Origin: Anticarsia gemmatalis
Taxonomy: Eukaryota > Arthropoda > Insecta > Lepidoptera > Erebidae
Reading direction: 5' to 3'
Assembly: GCF_050436995.1 (NCBI RefSeq)
Contig: NC_134773.1
Span: 5,411,194 to 5,475,193 of the forward strand
Length of the DNA: 64,000 nucleotides
Positions 44,690-56,214 of the stretch are shown one piece after another (positions within the stretch are counted from its first letter, which is position 1; the number at the start of each line of letters is the position of its first letter). The translations under genes were made by a program, and so were the position numbers. The notes beneath the pieces were generated by a model that did no database searches, was not told the origin of the DNA, and was given only the letters and a program-made list of their open reading frames with translations.

Positions 44690-44909
44690 TCTATACTTAT
44701 ATTATAAAACTGAACAGTTTGTTTGTTTGAACACGCTTATCTCAGGATTTATTGGTCTTATTTAATTCTTTCAGTGTTTGATAGCCCATTTATCGAGGAA
44801 GGCTATATAACATCATGCTACGTCCATAAGGAGCGGAGTAGTGACGAAAAATGTTACAAAAACGGGGAAAATGATGACTCATTCTCTCTTATGTGATGCA
44901 AGCGAAGTC
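44690..44909 (+). mobile_element. HelA Helitron-like element, 3'-truncated
   Basis: TCTATACTTATATTATAAAA start; stops at GATGCAAGCGAAGTC without the CTAG end. Confidence 0.72.
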
Positions 44910-45160
44910 AATATAATATAACACCTATTTTAAGTCTTCTTCTATCCATTGTGAAAGATTCTCAACCGAGTACCCTTCAGTAGCTAACCCCTACTTCGTC
45001 AGCGCTTCATCCCTCAAGTGCTGCCTACCCTCTAACACTTCGCCGTGAAGAGCCATCGATGAACATGACTTATCGTGGTTTAAAACACTCTAGATATGTA
45101 CCGATAAGATTTACGTGAGATTGAATTTAAACAGTTTTACAATTTCAGCGTTATTTAAGA
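44910..45160. other. Non-coding stretch
   Basis: Nothing recognised. Confidence 0.4.
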
Positions 45161-45370
45161 CTAGTAGCTTTTACCCGCGACTTCGTCCGCCACCTGAATT
45201 TTCCTATGGAAATGCGTTATTTTCCCGGGGTAAAAAGTAGCCTATGTCCTTTCTAGGGTATCAAAATATCTCCATACCAAATTTCATCCAAATTAGTTTA
45301 GTAGTTTAGGCGTGATTGAGTAGCAGACAGACAGACAGAGTTACTTTCGCATTTATAATATTAGTATGGA
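45161..45370 (-). mobile_element. HelC Helitron-like element, full length
   Basis: CTAGTAGCTTTTACCCGCGA at the 3' end through CCGGGGTAAAAAGTAGCCTA and GTATCAAAATATCTCCATAC to GCATTTATAATATTAGTATG at the 5' end. A (CAGA)n tract takes the place of (TTTG)n. Confidence 0.77.
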
Positions 45371-45404
45371 TATAAGTATGGATTCCTGAGTGCCTATGTA
45401 GCGC

Positions 45405-45480
45405 GGTCGGTAGTGTGTGCTACTGCTGCACGAGAGGTCTCGTGTTCGATTCCTGGGTCGAAGATAGTACTATTGGACTT
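45405..45480 (+). repeat. tRNA-like SINE head
   Basis: TAGCGCGGTCGGTAGTGTGT (A-box region) and CTCGTGTTCGATTCCTGGG (B box). The body is unassigned; no tRNA cloverleaf. Confidence 0.55.
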
Positions 45481-45879
45481 TACTATTTTGAAAACGCCAC
45501 TGTAAACGCCAATAGTGCCGACGGTTGAAAATCGCGGCGCTGATAAGAAAGTACATATTAGTTTAATTTGCCCCTAAAAACATTCCCTACAAACTCATTA
45601 ACTTTCAAATAAAATTAAGACTTTAATTCCAATCCTCTAATGCACTCAATATATTTAGCAATTAACGTCGAGTGATTAAGCACAATTGAATTAAATCTTT
45701 AATTTTGAGACGAGAGTTCATTATTCTGTTTAATAGATGGCGTTAGTAGCGCTTAATGAGGAGTTGAGAGTTTATTACTGAGGTGTGTAAGTAATGCGTT
45801 TAATTTAACCGATTGCGAAAGTTTATATGTTATTCTTTGGATGGGGATGAAAAGTAATTAATTTGTTATTTGGTCGTCA
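45481..45879. other. Non-coding stretch
   Basis: One AATAGATGGCGTTAGTA motif (45732). No gene. Confidence 0.4.
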
Positions 45880-46143
45880 TCTATACTAATATAATAAAGC
45901 TGAAGAGTTTGTTTGTTTGTTTGTTTGTTTGTTTGTTTGAACGCGCTAATCTCGGGAACTACTGGTCCGATTTGAAAAATTCTTTCAGTGTTAGATAGCC
46001 CATTTATCGAGGAAGGCTATAGGCTATATAACATCAAGCTACGGTCATTAGGAGCGGAGTAGCAACGAAAAATGTTACAAAAACGGGGAAAATTTCGACC
46101 CATTCTCTTAGGTGACGCAAGCGAAGTTGCGCGGGTCAGCTAG
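45880..46143 (+). mobile_element. HelA Helitron-like element, full length
   Basis: TCTATACTAATATAATAAAG, six TTTG units, to GCGGGTCAGCTAG. Confidence 0.85.
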
Positions 46144-46202
46144 TTAAAAAATATATTTGAAATGTTTAAGGTAAAATGATTGTTCACGCTAATTCAAGTA
46201 TA

Positions 46203-46460
46203 ATTGGGTAATTGATAACGAAAAATTATTAAACTCGTACTCGTAAAAGGTTCATCTAATACTCAGACTATGTAGCTTTCTTTCGTAAATAATGTTGAAA
46301 TTGTAATTATTACAAACTGAAACATTATATTAGGCACTCATTTGATATTAATATTAATATGACATAGTGACGTCACTATGTCGTTTTTCTATACTAAAAT
46401 GTGTTTTTGACGTTTCATAAAGAGTAGCTGATTTGGCTGCTGGCAGGTCACTACCCTATT
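46203..46460. mobile_element. 250-bp repeat, copy 2
   Basis: Same order as 44344-44592, with an extra imperfect palindrome ACATAGTGACGTCACTATGT in the middle. The end repeats are eroded. Confidence 0.62.
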
Positions 46461-46498
46461 TTAAATAGCATTGGGACAGTAACGCGTCAAAAAAGCAT

Positions 46499-46713
46499 CG
46501 TATGGTTAGTGGTCAACCTAGTGTCAAAGTTGTTTAAGCCGCCCGAAGGCCTTTGACGTGGCTTAACGACTGTTATTTTAAATGACCATAAACACCAACT
46601 TTTCACAGGACCTACACACGGAGTGGTTCAGTTCAAATACTATCAAACGGTCACCCATCTATGGAATGTCCTCACTAAGGTTGCTTAACTTATTTATATA
46701 TCGTTTACGGGTG
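46499..46713 (-). mobile_element. S5a SINE-like element, diverged
   Basis: ATCGTATGGTTAGTGGTCAA start. The 5S-like C box CGGTCACCCATCTATGG is visible; the terminal head is eroded. Confidence 0.7.
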
Positions 46714-47401
46714 GGTGGAAATATGCAACGTGTTTGTTTTGAAGTTAAAATAGATATCTTGTAAACTGCTTTTTACTAGTAAAAAGTAATAATATACGAC
46801 TAAAAAATCTTATAGTCCATAAGACATAAACAATTCTATGTTATGATTACAGCAAAGACGGGCTTAACATATTACAAAAATAGATACGAAAACACTGTCA
46901 CACAAATATGACTATATCTTTTAAATTACTTCACCGATTTTCTTGAAACATATCTTTAATTATAGATGGAAAAATTATCTTTTATTCTATGTAAGTTTCA
47001 TCAAAATCTGTTTAGTAGTTTTTGTGTTATATACGTTTGAAATTTTAAATTTTTTGTATGTCATAAATATGTTTGACATCATTTTTAAAGCCCACGCAAT
47101 ACGATTTAATTTACAATTATTACGAAATAAATTGTAGTTTTTTTTAGTTTTAGTATTATGAAAAAATGTCTAGTCGAGTTATTTTCGTAGAATAGTATAA
47201 AATACAGCTAGTATTCGCATGTTTGTGTACTCATTACTTCTAAACTACTCAACGCATGTTGATACGATTATCTCTGCTTTTTATAAAAGGAATATACTAC
47301 ATACACATTATAGATGGCCTCCTAAGGATGTTTTGTATGTACCTGAAACAATATAAATAAAATAATTAGTAATATATAAAAGAGTCTTAAATTATAGCTC
47401 A
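46714..47401. other. AT-rich non-coding stretch
   Basis: No gene or clear repeat. Frames at 46582-46764 and 46943-47137 are uninformative. Confidence 0.42.
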
Positions 47402-47643
47402 CTAGCTGACCCGCGCAACTTCGCTTGCGTCACAGAGAGAATGGGTCAAATTTTCCCCGTTTTTGTAACATATTTTACTGGTACTCTGCTCCTATCAGTC
47501 GTAGCGTGATGATATATAGCCTTTAGCCTTTCTCAATAAATGGGCTATCTAGCCCTGAACGATTTTTTCAAATCGAACCAGTAGTTCCTGAGATTAGTGC
47601 GTTCAAACAAACAAACTCTTCAGCTTTATAATATTAGTACAGA
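47402..47643 (-). mobile_element. HelA Helitron-like element, full length
   Basis: CTAGCTGACCCGCGCAACTT to ATATTAGTACAGA. Confidence 0.82.
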
Positions 47644-47854
47644 TTTTTGTAACAGTAGATTATATTTTATGCTAACTACAGCGTTAAAAATATGTTAGCA
47701 TATTTTTAAATAGTAGCCCGGAGTTTGGTTACGTGCCCGGTATATGGCAATAGATTCGCCCCCTATTACATGGGACTAACAATTGTTAATGGCCTATATC
47801 TTTGGGCGTAAATGTATATTACGAAAATATTAAAAAGACTACTTAAGTTTTTAA

Positions 47855-48048
47855 AAAGACACCTCCCGCACTAAGAATTGCTCTTGTGTCGCGGGGACTT
47901 TTACAAACATACAAACAACGGACACAAAGTACGACCAGACTCAAAATTATTTGTGGTATGCACAAATAATTGTTCCGTGTGGGAATCAAACGACCTCCCG
48001 GCGCAATGGTAGCGGCGTGGTGACCTAAACCACTGCGTCACGGAGACA
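47855..48048 (-). mobile_element. St2 tRNA-derived SINE
   Basis: CACTAAGAATTGCTCTTGTG through CAAACAACGGACACAAAGTA to ACCTAAACCACTGCGTCACG (head, reverse). Confidence 0.75.
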
Positions 48049-48051
48049 GTC

Positions 48052-48234
48052 AAATGTATAAACTTGTAATAAAATCTTTTCTCTACACATAAAAGCTCGA
48101 TATTTGGGTACCTCACGAGCTCACTGAAAGAAACCTAATGAACCGTGTACTCATTTGTGATTGTTCAAGCTAAAGAGATTTTATTACAAGTTCATACATA
48201 CTATAATGCGAAAAGATTTTTTCCCAGACTTAAT
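48052..48234 (+). mobile_element. M1 MITE, left end lost
   Basis: Starts within the left arm (AACTTGTAATAAAATCTTTT) and ends ATTTTTTCCCAGACTTAAT. The left terminus is replaced by the St2 copy. Confidence 0.7.
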
Positions 48235-48721
48235 ATTTTGCAATTAAATTGTGCAATATTGTTGCAAAAGATTTATCATTTCGTCTATCCGTACAATCTA
48301 ACAGTCTTAAACTGTCATCAATTTAAAGAGATCTAAATCAATCTGCGCGCGCGATTATTAATAGTCGGCCATGTTGGCATGACGTCAGAGCACATCATAT
48401 CAGCTGGGGTATATATTTGATGTTAACTTGCCAATCTTTGGATAGTTATCTAGGTAGGAAACAGTAATATATTGCAATCTGGGACTGGATGCAAAGGTAG
48501 ATATTACCAATTTTTAGTAGTGACGAAAAATTTGATGAAAGTCGCAATTATTGTGTGTATGTTTCTTATTCAATCATGTTAAAACTACAGAAAGGTTTTG
48601 ATAAAATTTAATGCAGAGATATTTAAAAATATTGATGAATACATATAGAATATTTTTTCTAAGAGAAATATTTTCACGCGGACAGTTTCGCGGTAAAACT
48701 AGTATTTTGATACATTATATT
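48235..48721. other. Non-coding stretch
   Basis: A GC patch at 48338-48395 (CTGCGCGCGCG, then GGCATGACGTCAGAG). No gene recognised. Confidence 0.4.
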
Positions 48722-48850
48722 TATCTGTATAAGTATGCATTTACAAGTATATAAGTATGTTTATCAGTTATTTGGTTACAGTACAAGCTCTGCTTAGTTT
48801 GTAATCAAATGACTGTGAGTGAGTTGTCTAAAGATATTTATTATTAGATT
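48722..48850 (+). repeat. SF interspersed repeat
   Basis: GTATGCATTTACAAGTATAT, then TACAGTACAAGCTCTGCTTA. Confidence 0.6.
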
Positions 48851-48914
48851 GGGAATCAAATCTATACCATTTTTCAGTAGCATTATTTTCAGTATTTTTT
48901 CATCAAAATACATA

Positions 48915-49145
48915 TTTATAACTCAAAGGTGACTGACTAACATAGTGATCTATCAACGCACAGCACAAACCACTGGACAAATCGAGCTGACATTTGACAT
49001 GCAGGTACATGTTATGACGTAGGCATCCGCTAAGAAAGGATTTTGATCAATTCTACCCCTAAGGGGATAAAATAAGGCATGAAACTTTGTATGAAAACTT
49101 TCTGTCTTAAATCACAAACTACGACGAAATCGCGGGCAAAAGCTA
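48915..49145 (+). mobile_element. HelD Helitron-like repeat, copy 2
   Basis: ACATAGTGATCTATCAACGC, CACAGCACAAACCACTGGAC, TGACATTTGACATGCAGGTA; the 3' end is eroded (AAATCGCGGGCAAAAGC). Confidence 0.6.
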
Positions 49146-49219
49146 TCTTTATAAAAATACCAAAATTATTGCGGAAACAATAACCATAAAAAAAAATCTA
49201 GGTCGCTTTTGAACTCAAA

Positions 49220-49350
49220 GTACCAGGCATTCATAAACGATTGGGAGATAATAGTAAATATAGGCGGGCTAATTAGTAGCGCGGACGATGAATGTGCGCG
49301 ATCCATCACGAGCGAAGACACCTGTCTGTCACGTCTGCGCGCCTGGTACC
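49220..49350. repeat. 131-bp GC-richer block bounded by inverted GTACCAGGC/GCCTGGTAC
   Basis: GTACCAGGCATTC at the left and GCGCGCCTGGTACC at the right. The interior includes CTAATTAGTAGCGCGGACGA. Similar inverted pairs occur at 32866-32979, 42273-42370 and 51071-51193. Confidence 0.55.
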
Positions 49351-49480
49351 GACGGGAATAACTGCGGTTTAATATTACTAACATATGTACAAATTATGAC
49401 TTGTATTTAAGTGGCGGATAACATAACTGACAGATAAAAAAGCAAAAGTGTTATAAAATGTCTGAGGAATATCTGAAAAT

Positions 49481-49765
49481 TAAGCTACGCTTGCCGAGGT
49501 TGTTCTGTGGATGGGTGACCATCTCATACATATTGAGTTCCTCCGTGTTTCGGAAAGCATTTTCGCAGATCTTTGACAGTCGTTAACAGTAGTCAGAAGC
49601 TTGAAAGTCTGACGCGCAGTGTTACTTAGTATCGTGTTATAACCCAGGTAACTGTGTTGTGGAGGTCCGATAGACAGTCGCTGTATGTACAATACTGGTA
49701 TTCAGCTGCATCCGATGAGACTGGAAGCCGACTTCAACATAGTTGGAAGAAAGGCTAGACTGATA
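49481..49765 (+). mobile_element. S5b SINE-like element with 5S-like head
   Basis: AATTAAGCTACGCTTGCCGA and GTGGATGGGTGACCAT form the 5S-like core. Then CTCCGTGTTTCGGAAAGCA, AGATCTTTGACAGTCGTTAA and the tail GGAAGAAAGGCTAGACTG. Confidence 0.75.
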
Positions 49766-49841
49766 TAGTATTTTAGCCATAAAAGTAACTTACTAAACGA
49801 ATCTTGATAAAATTTGGGAAAAGGGTAGTTTATGACCTGTA

Positions 49842-50095
49842 TCTATACTAATATTATTAAGCTGAAGAGTTTGTTTGTTTGTTTGTTTGAACGCGCTAAT
49901 CTCAAGAACTACTGGTCCGATTTGGAAAATTCTATCAGTGTTAGATAGTCCATTTATCGAGGAAGGCTATAGGCTATATATCATCACGCTACGACCATTA
50001 CGAGCGGAGTAGTAACGAAAAATGTTACAAAAACGGGGAAAATTATGACCCATTCTCTCTTACGTGACGCAAGCGAAGTTGCGCGGGTCAGCTAG
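49842..50095 (+). mobile_element. HelA Helitron-like element, full length
   Basis: TCTATACTAATATTATTAAG to GCGGGTCAGCTAG. Confidence 0.85.
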
Positions 50096-50324
50096 TACCA
50101 CATAAGATACTTTTTGCCCCGGGAAATCATTTTCACGAACGAAATGACGGACAAAATATGGTTTATAGTATTAGTATAGAGCTGTGTTTATTTATAAAGT
50201 TGACCTAGAAATACTATCAGCGATTCAGATCAAAGAGACAAAATGTCTTTGTGTATTTAAAACAATTATTTTAGAGTTTTCATGTTGCGTAAGAGAAAGA
50301 AAATTTATATGTTTACTAATATAG

Positions 50325-50457
50325 CTAATTTTTATTTGTGAATATCTCTGAAACTACTGGGCCGATTTGAATAATTATTTTTGTTTGTGATAGCTACATG
50401 TATAAGGAAGGTTTTGGGTTTTTTATCATCACGCTATTACCTATGTGAATGTAGTAA
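50325..50457 (+). mobile_element. Old HelA-related fragment
   Basis: ATATCTCTGAAACTACTGGG and ATCATCACGCTAT match the HelA middle at low identity. It is followed directly by a HelB insertion. Confidence 0.5.
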
Positions 50458-50667
50458 TCCTACTAATATTATAAATGCGAAAGTTGGTGAGTGTATGGAT
50501 GTTTGTTACTCTTTCACGCAAATACTACTGAATAAATTACGACAAAATTTGGTATATAGGTAGCTGAAGACCCAGAATAACACAGGTTTTTTATCCCGGA
50601 GTTCCCGAGGGATCGGGATTTACACGGGAAGGGTTTCCACGCGGACGAAGTCGCGGGCGGCCTCTAG
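50458..50667 (+). mobile_element. HelB Helitron-like element, full length
   Basis: TCCTACTAATATTATAAATG to GTCGCGGGCGGCCTCTAG. Confidence 0.8.
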
Positions 50668-51239
50668 TAAGTAATAATACCAAGAAAACCGCAAGGCACG
50701 GCGGGGCGTAAATTTTTCGTTTCCAAAATAATAACGGAAATGCAACATTGTTACTAGGTCTTGCTGTAAAATGTCTTGAAATTAAACTTTAAAACCATAA
50801 TTTTGTCCCAGCAGAAGGCAATCAGGCCTAAATGGTACATCAAATAGAAAACTATCAAAATCGATTCAGCCAATAAAAAGTTAAGGGATAACCGAGAACC
50901 TCCAAAAACAGATGTATTGAGAACCAGCTCCTTATTTCGAAGTAGGTTAAAAGAGGCCAAATTGAAAACTATCCTTTTTTTAAATTGATTAAAAACCCCG
51001 ATTGAGAATCTCTTCCTTATTAAAGTCGGTTAAAAATCTACAAAATAACGTTTAATTTATGCTCACAATATACCAGGCTATCATATAAGCTAGGAGTTAA
51101 AAGTTTACCAAGCTATCGATGTTCGCGCGGCTGAACGCGCCCAGCCGCGTGGAATATCGCCGATAACTCTTGCGTATTCATGTCGCCCTGGTATGTTCAC
51201 ACTGTTTGTATTGAAAATACTTTCCATATATAAAAATAA
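50668..51239. other. Non-coding stretch
   Basis: No gene. 51071-51193 is a GC-richer block bounded by TACCAGGC and GCCCTGGTA. Confidence 0.4.
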
Positions 51240-51489
51240 TCTATACTAATATTATAAAGCTGAAGAGTTTGTTTGTTTGTTTGAACGCGCTAATCTCAGG
51301 AACTACGGGTCCGATTAAAAAAAAATCTTTCAGTGTTAGATAGCCCATTTATCGAGGAAGGCTATAGGCTATATATCATCACGCTACGACCAATAGGAGC
51401 AGAGTACCAGTAAAAATGTTACAAAAACGGCTAATTTTTTTTTCCATTCTCTCTTATGTGACGCAAGCGAAGTTGCGCGAGTCAGCTAG
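51240..51489 (+). mobile_element. HelA Helitron-like element, full length
   Basis: TCTATACTAATATTATAAAG to GCGAGTCAGCTAG. Confidence 0.84.
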
Positions 51490-51839
51490 TAACTTATAAT
51501 TTGAATTAATTATAGTTGAATTTCGACTACCGAGCGACCGCTAGTATAGTACAAATACTAAAGCCGAAAATCGAACTGCAAACGCCGAAATTACCTCATT
51601 CCAATAGGCAAAATATATGACCAAATAATTTTCATTTATACCAAAAGTCTATTCAGAAAACTCCCTCCGAAATTGTTTGTAATTCAATCCGCCTAGTTAC
51701 CTCGCGCCAACAATAGATGGCGTTGTACAATAGCGGGCGGAAAATTTATGATGCCGCACTTTACAAATGAATTCCTTTATACAAGTGAGTCTACCTGAAT
51801 TATTGGCTATTACTGTAATTTAGGCTGAAGACGTATGTA
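51490..51839. other. Non-coding stretch
   Basis: One AATAGATGGCGTTGTAC motif (51712). No gene. Confidence 0.4.
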
Positions 51840-52112
51840 TCTATACTAATATTATCTATACTAATATTATAAAGCTGAAGAGTTTGTTTGTTTGTTTGTT
51901 TGTTTGAACGCGCTAATCTCAGAAACTACTGGTCCGATTTGAAAAATTATTTCAGTGTTAGATAGCCCATTTACCGAGGAAGGTTATAGGATATATATCA
52001 TCACGCTACGACCAGTAGGAGCAGAGTACCAGTAAAAAATGTTACAAAAACGGGGTAAAATTTGACCCATTCTCTCTTATGTGACGCAAGCGAAGTTGCG
52101 CGAGTCAGCTAG
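51840..52112 (+). mobile_element. HelA Helitron-like element with duplicated 5' end
   Basis: The 5' end TCTATACTAATATTA occurs twice in a row (51840 and 51855). The rest is a standard copy to GCGAGTCAGCTAG. Confidence 0.83.
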
Positions 52113-52138
52113 TAAATTATATAGGTATTATCACTTGT

Positions 52139-52370
52139 TACAACGGTGAAGGAAAACATCGTGATGCAATAATGAACAAGCATGCATGCCTGAGAGTTCT
52201 TTAGAACAGTTCTTGAAGGCATGCAAAGTCCCCAACTCGCACTTGGTCAGCGTGGTGGACTCAAGGCCTAACCTCTACCTTATTACGGAGGATTAAATTA
52301 CGGGAGGAGACCCTTGCCCAGCAGTGGGACATTAATGGGTTAAATTTATTATTTTATTATTATTGTATAG
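52139..52370 (+). mobile_element. St1 tRNA-derived SINE, head lost
   Basis: ACAACGGTGAAGGAAAACAT, TTCTTGAAGGCATGCAAAGT, a small internal duplication (ATTACGGAGGATTAAATTACG), CCCAGCAGTGGGACATTAAT, then an (ATT)n tail. Confidence 0.75.
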
Positions 52371-52384
52371 GTAATAATTTAAAC

Positions 52385-52565
52385 CAATTATTTAGTAGAG
52401 AGCCTGTAAAAGTTATTTTTAATTAGTTGTTATAACGGAAATACATAATTTGTGAAAATTTCAGCTTCAGCTATCACGGTTTATCAGCCTGGAGACAGAC
52501 AGACAGACAGCGGAGGCTTAGTAATAGGGTCCCGTTTTACCCTTTGGGTACAAAATCCTTAAAAA
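52385..52565 (+). repeat. Interspersed repeat with GGGTCCCGTTTTACCC
   Basis: GTGAAAATTTCAGCTTCAGC, (GACA)n, GCGGAGGCTTAGTAATAGGG and CCCGTTTTACCCTTTGGGTA. The reverse of the 59440-59700 copy; a very common lepidopteran repeat type. Confidence 0.6.
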
Positions 52566-52571
52566 TATGTT

Positions 52572-52622
52572 TACACACACACTCACACACACAGGCGCGC
52601 ACACACACACACACACACACAC
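52572..52622. repeat. (CA)n microsatellite
   Basis: About 50 bp of CA repeats interrupted by GGCGCG. Confidence 0.9.
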
Positions 52623-53241
52623 TTTATGAATGAATCGTCTTCCATTCATCATAGCCCAGTCGTTTTGGCTTTACGGGCTTCGTAAGATTAATAGTACGGC
52701 CAATTTGTCTTGCAAATGGGTCTACTAGTTTTTGAGATATTGACCACAAATTCAGGTGAAATATTGACTATTTTGTATGTAGTTACTCATTGTGAAATAT
52801 GCCTGAAGTTTTTCCTCTGAATTTGAGATAAAAAGAGTATGTTTGTTTGAATGCGTTTATCTCCGGAACTAGTAGTCAGATTTGGGTAATTTTTTTGGGT
52901 ATGATAGCTACATATATTTGGAAGGTTACAGGCTATAAAACATCACGCTATGACCCACAGGAGCGGAGTAGTTAATATAAACTTGAGTGAAATATAGCAC
53001 AGCTACTTCTACTAATATCATAAAAAGTCGTTTTGAAAGCAAATGGGTGAACCAATTTGGATACAATTAGGCAAAGTTATAGACAACATTTGGTACAAGA
53101 AACACATGCAAAGCTGGGTGTATTAACTAACTTAACTACATAATATTATAAATGCAAAAGTTTGTAAGATAAGATGTATGTTAGTTACTCTTTTGTACTA
53201 AAACTACTGAACGAATTTTGCTGATATTTAGTACATAGATA
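52623..53241. other. Non-coding stretch with an old HelA-related fragment
   Basis: 52835-52985 matches the HelA interior at low identity (TCCGGAACTAGTAGTCAGAT, AACATCACGCTATGACC). No gene. Confidence 0.45.
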
Positions 53242-53386
53242 CCCTCTTATTCATACACACTATAAACCTATTTTAGTTAAAAGACTACTATAATATGTTT
53301 TCTCTCTTTCATTTCGCTATGAAGTGAAAGAAACAAAACTCTTTATAAGCCTTTCATAACTTCACATATTTATATGAATAAGAGGG
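53242..53386. mobile_element. M2 MITE, full length
   Basis: CCCTCTTATTCATACACACT to ATTTATATGAATAAGAGGG, ends nearly perfect. 145 bp. Confidence 0.78.
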
Positions 53387-54179
53387 ATAGTTTATAATCT
53401 GGATTAACATATAAGATACCTATTCCCTTAAAAAAGATTTCACGCGGACGAAGTCGCGGTCAAAAGTTAGCTACGGCTATGTTACAAAAATGTCTATCTA
53501 GATGGTTCTTTTTAATTGGTATAAATGTCAAAAATCTAATTAGCGAAATGTCCTAAGCCACGTTTCTCAAATGAAGAGAGATCTTAATTAAATTCTTTAA
53601 AATAATTAGTACTTCTTTCACTCAATTACTTTAAATTTATTTAAGAACTATAAAAAATATATTAAAACTAGCAAACGTCTTTACGCGTTCTTATTTCATC
53701 CCCTATTTTAGCCACTTAGGGACAAGTTTTTGATATAAATTGTATTCCATCTTAAACCTTAGTTTTTTATCTGTCTCCATGCCAAATTTCATCAAAATCA
53801 GTTTAGCAGTTTAGCCATAATAGCGTAACAAACAGACTCACATCTATAATACTAGAATGAATATAAATTTTCCTTCAATAAATCGCCATTAATATTGTTA
53901 TGAATTACAAAATAAGCAGTCCCTTGCATTCAGGCAATTACTACAAAATTCCTAAGCCCCCTCCGATGCGACTATTTCAAACAATAGCTTGGAAATATGT
54001 AATAAATCAACAAGCCGTTTGTTTCAAAGGAGAGTGCATATTTCGGGCATTACGGCTTCACAAACAGACAATGGAAGCCGGTAATAAATTGAATTGCTGT
54101 GATGTATGTACCAGGGGAATATGAGTACGGAGGAGATGCAAGCCTATTGGAAAGTTGGGCTTATTTATTAGTGTTTGAG
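53387..54179. other. Non-coding stretch
   Basis: Decayed Helitron-like ends (CACGCGGACGAAGTCGCGG at about 53440). The frame 53900-54124 has no recognisable domain and no supporting splice context. Confidence 0.42.
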
Positions 54180-54426
54180 ACGCCCATAGCCAGTTGCGCT
54201 CACCGGTCGGTAAACGATCTGTGGGTTAAGCAACACTTGGCGCGGTCATTCCATAGATGGGTGACCGCATAGTGGTATTTGAACTGGGCGTCTCCGTGCT
54301 TCGGAGGGCACGTTAAAAGTCGGTCCCGGTTGTTGTCTATTAAGATAACAGTCGTTAAGCCATGTTAAAGGCCTCTTGAGCGGCTTGAACAACTTTGACA
54401 CTAGGTTGACCACTAACCATACAATA
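54180..54426 (+). mobile_element. S5a SINE-like element, full length
   Basis: ACGCCCATAGCCAGTTGCGC, GGGTTAAGCAACACTTGGCG, ATAGATGGGTGACCGCATAG, the body, then ACCACTAACCATACAATA. Best preserved 5S-like head in the window, starting like 5S rRNA (CGCCCATA). Confidence 0.8.
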
Positions 54427-55456
54427 AACAAACAAACATTAGTGTTTGAAGTTTTTTAGCCGACTGTTGTGGAAAGAGGGTGATGAGTTTATCAGCTGTT
54501 AAGATTTTTCACGTGATCGAAGCACGGAGAGGTTCAGTTAAAATTTATCAGTGTCAATTTTATGTCTGTTGTAATATACGACTGGAGCGATTTTTGTAAA
54601 AGTTTGCATGGGAATAGTTGTAAAGCCGAATGTTGGCTGTTCATATGGTATATAGTTTTATGATATTAGCTGATTTATTAAAGAAAATTCGTAGTTAAAT
54701 TCAAAAGTTAATCTGTAACGCATTCAAAAATAAAATTGCTGAATCAATTTGGACGAAACTACACAAAAGCAGTGATGATTTGCTAGTAGTGAATATAAAT
54801 CTTTGTTATTTTGTAAGATATCATAGAAAACTGTAATTTTGTTCAAGTAATTAATTATATTTCAATTAATTTTTCAATTTAATTTTGTAATGAAATGATA
54901 AGAAATGGACGTAAAATTATTAGTTGTTTGATTAAGACGTTTGTTGGTAAAAACAAGTTAATACCTTACTAACACATACATACACAGATGTCTTTAGTAA
55001 ATGAGAACCTCCTCCTTTTTTGAAGTCGGTCAAGATAGATTATCACTACATAGTATAAGTAAAGTAGTAGTCTGTCTCTATGTCTGTATGTATGTATGCT
55101 TACATCTTTAAAACTACGCAACAGATTTTGATGCAGTTTTTTTAATAGATAGAGTGATTCAAGAGGAAGGTTTATATGTATAATTATATTATTATGCTTA
55201 ATATATTAGAGAACCAATGATAATTTCAAGATTTACATTTTTAAAGTACAAATGAAGATTAATGTTAGAATAGTATTTTGTTCATCTTCATGGGTTTTTA
55301 AATATAAATAAAAAGATATGTTTTCAGAAAACCATCTCCTAGCACTTTAGAATAAAGTGCTTAAAAACAACTTTTATTTTCCCTAAGTTGTACGCAAGCA
55401 AACCGCGCGGTTTCACTAATATGTATACAATAATATACTATTTCTTATATTAGAAA
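54427..55456. other. AT-rich non-coding stretch
   Basis: No gene recognised; scattered phrases such as GAACCTCCTCCTTTTTTGAA and AATACCTTACTAACACATAC are common repeat debris. Confidence 0.42.
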
Positions 55457-55999
55457 CTAGCTGACCCGCGCAACTTCGCTTGCGTCACATCTATACTAAT
55501 ATTATAAAACTGAAGAGTTTGTTTGTTTGTTTGTTTGTTTGATTGTTTGTTTGTTTGTTTGTTTGTTTGAACGCGCTAATCTCAGGAACTACTGATCCGA
55601 TTTGAAAAATTCTTTCAGTGTTAGATAGCCCATTTATTGAGGAAGGTTATAGGCTATATATCATCACGCTACGACCAATAGGAGCAGAGTACGAGTAAAA
55701 AATGTTACAAAAACGGGGAAAAATTTGACCCATTCTCTCTTATGTGACGCAAGCGAAGTTGCGCGGGTCAGCTAGTAAGAGAGAATAGGTCAATATTTTA
55801 CCCGTTTTTGTAACATTTTTTAATGGTACTCTGCTCCTATGGGTCGTAGCGTGATGATATATAGCCTATAACCTTCCTCGATAAATGGGCTATCTAACAC
55901 TGAAAGAATCGGACCAGTAGTTCCTGAGATTAGCGCGTTCAAACAAACAAACAAACAAACAAACAAACAAACTCTTCAGCTTTATAATATTAGTATAGA
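55457..55999 (-). mobile_element. HelA Helitron carrying a second HelA inside (composite, copy 2)
   Basis: The outer copy is minus-oriented: CTAGCTGACCCGCG at 55457, ATTAGTATAGA at about 55999. It is split after GCGTCACA by a plus-oriented HelA (55490-55775) and resumes TAAGAGAGAATAGG. Same insertion point, same orientations and the same TTTGATTGTTTG interruption in the inner microsatellite as at 40254-40775. Confidence 0.88.
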
Positions 56000-56031
56000 T
56001 TAGTATAGATGTGGCCACTTTTCTACCAAAA

Positions 56032-56089
56032 CGTTGCTTAACCATCAAATCGTTTACCGACCGGTGAGCGCTGGCTATGAGTGCTCCAA
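56032..56089 (-). mobile_element. S5a 5S-like head, fragment
   Basis: TTGCTTAACCATCAAATCGT, TTACCGACCGGTGAGCGC. Confidence 0.6.
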
Positions 56090-56214
56090 AATCACATTAA
56101 CGAAACCACAGGTAAAAGCTAGCAAGATATTTTCAGCTTGCAATTAATAATAATATTAAGCCTCATAGGCTTGCAAACAATATTTTTAAGACGAAAATAC
56201 TTCATTTTAAGAGG

